From Dromaius novaehollandiae (Eukaryota > Chordata > Aves > Casuariiformes > Dromaiidae), in contig NC_088106.1 in assembly GCF_036370855.1 (NCBI RefSeq), forward strand, positions 32,688,501 to 32,752,500: DNA of 64,000 nt, given 5' to 3'. This document shows, in pieces, positions 63,380-64,000 of the stretch (the stretch's first letter is position 1; every line of letters starts with the position of its first letter). The notes below the pieces were generated by a model. That model searched no databases and was not told the DNA's origin. It saw only the letters and a list, made by a program, of their open reading frames with translations. Position numbers and translations under genes: made by a program.

Positions 63380-64000
63380 TCAATAAGGGCTGGACACCCC
63401 ACACCGACTTTTCACCATTTTAAGCAGCTTTTGCTTGAGCGTGAGGAAAATAATAGCAAAGGCAACCAGGAGAGTCAAGCAAGTTGGCAAAGCAAGCACC
63501 AGGTACAGGAGAGCCAGGTCAGCTGTCTTCCACTGGCAGCCCTGGAGGATGGGCTCTGGCAGGGCCCTGGCACTCACTGTCCTGGAGGCGTAGCTGCAGG
63601 TGACCTCCTGTCCATCGCGGATGTGCAACCTCTCGACCTGCTGCAGGGAGTCCCACCACCCCAGCATGCAGCAGTTGTAGGGATTCCGACTGAGGTAGAC
63701 CTCGTGCAGACTCTTCCCCAGTGGTGTCCATATCACATCCTGTGGAAGAGCTGGGAGACAATTGTCCCGGAGGTCCAGTGTATGCAATTTGAGGATGCCC
63801 AGAAATGCAGGGAAGATGGTCAGGGAGTTTCCTGACAGGTCCAAGCATATCAGGCTCTGAAAGCCAGAGAAGTCAATGTCCACCACAGTGGAAGAGAGGC
63901 TGGTGTTTCTCAGAGACAAAACCTGCAAGGTTAGAGTAAGATCTTGCAGCCATCCCAGGCCCCCAGTCAGTGCCTCCTGGTTGTCAGAGAGGTCCAAGTG
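63380..64000 (-). CDS. NRROS: NRROS (LRRC33), C-terminal 206 residues, partial
   Basis: NRROS is a type I membrane LRR protein of macrophages and microglia. It tethers latent TGF-beta1 through its prodomain for integrin-driven activation, and has also been reported to restrain NOX2. The fragment enters in frame at the right edge and continues to TGA at 63382-63380. It shows LRRs (HLDLSDNQ, LICLDLSGNSLTIFP, LHTLDLRDNCLPALP, LHEVYLSRNPYNC). Next come a cysteine-flanked LRRCT cap (about residues 110-157 of the fragment), a transmembrane helix (ALLYLVLALPTCLTLLVAFA) and a short basic tail ending KSRCGVSSPY. The helix and tail closely resemble human NRROS. No frame break is seen. The upstream part, including the signal peptide and remaining LRRs, is outside the window. 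It is convergent with CEP19, as in human. Confidence 0.95.
   Translation of the reverse strand, partial: HLDLSDNQEALTGGLGWLQDLTLTLQVLSLRNTSLSSTVVDIDFSGFQSLICLDLSGNSLTIFPAFLGILKLHTLDLRDNCLPALPQDVIWTPLGKSLHEVYLSRNPYNCCMLGWWDSLQQVERLHIRDGQEVTCSYASRTVSARALPEPILQGCQWKTADLALLYLVLALPTCLTLLVAFAIIFLTLKQKLLKMVKSRCGVSSPY

Noticed and set aside
1-64000. CRISPR arrays, insertion sequences, bacterial operons, riboswitches
   Set aside because: The window is clearly vertebrate nuclear DNA with spliced genes. No direct-repeat/spacer array or prokaryotic gene was seen.

Overview
This is nuclear DNA from a vertebrate, most likely a bird. The genes have introns with GT-AG boundaries and long AT-rich introns. 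Two promoters lie in dense CpG islands. The only clear interspersed repeats are decayed CR1-type LINEs, the dominant retroelement of birds and other sauropsids. The gene order NRROS-CEP19-PIGX-PAK2 is the one known from human 3q29 (from memory the avian counterpart is on chicken chromosome 9), read here in reverse. The species cannot be decided from the sequence alone.

Layout, left to right. (1) 1-28.3 kb is the 5' part of PAK2 on the minus strand: a piece of intron 2, the first coding exon (4139-4325), a 23.5-kb intron 1, and a CpG-island promoter with a non-coding first exon whose donor is at 27,871. (2) 28.3-31.9 kb separates PAK2 from PIGX. It holds an unexplained plus-strand open frame (30,461-31,147) with a good splice acceptor. 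(3) 31.9-38.7 kb is the complete PIGX gene on the minus strand, six coding exons, 246 aa, all phases checked by hand. (4) 38.45-39.33 kb is a CpG island shared head-to-head by PIGX and CEP19. It contains a near-perfect RFX X-box. (5) 39-43.4 kb is CEP19 on the plus strand: a non-coding first exon, two coding exons, 163 aa. (6) 43.4-63.4 kb is a large intergenic region without a recognisable gene. It holds a CR1-like scrap near 51.6 kb, an isolated CpG-rich segment at 54.2-54.85 kb and a degenerate CR1 at 55.9-57.7 kb. (7) 63,380-64,000 is the 3' end of NRROS on the minus strand, running off the window.

The genes are functionally unrelated neighbours: PAK2 is a cytoskeletal signalling kinase, PIGX a subunit of the ER enzyme adding the first mannose to GPI anchors, CEP19 a centriole/cilium protein, and NRROS an LRR membrane protein handling latent TGF-beta in myeloid cells. 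The observations I rate highest are the X-box in the PIGX/CEP19 promoter, a strand-specific microRNA-like hairpin in PAK2 intron 1, the orphan open frame between PAK2 and PIGX, and the orphan CpG island upstream of the CR1. I saw no dramatic new system; this is mostly a conserved, ordinary gene block.
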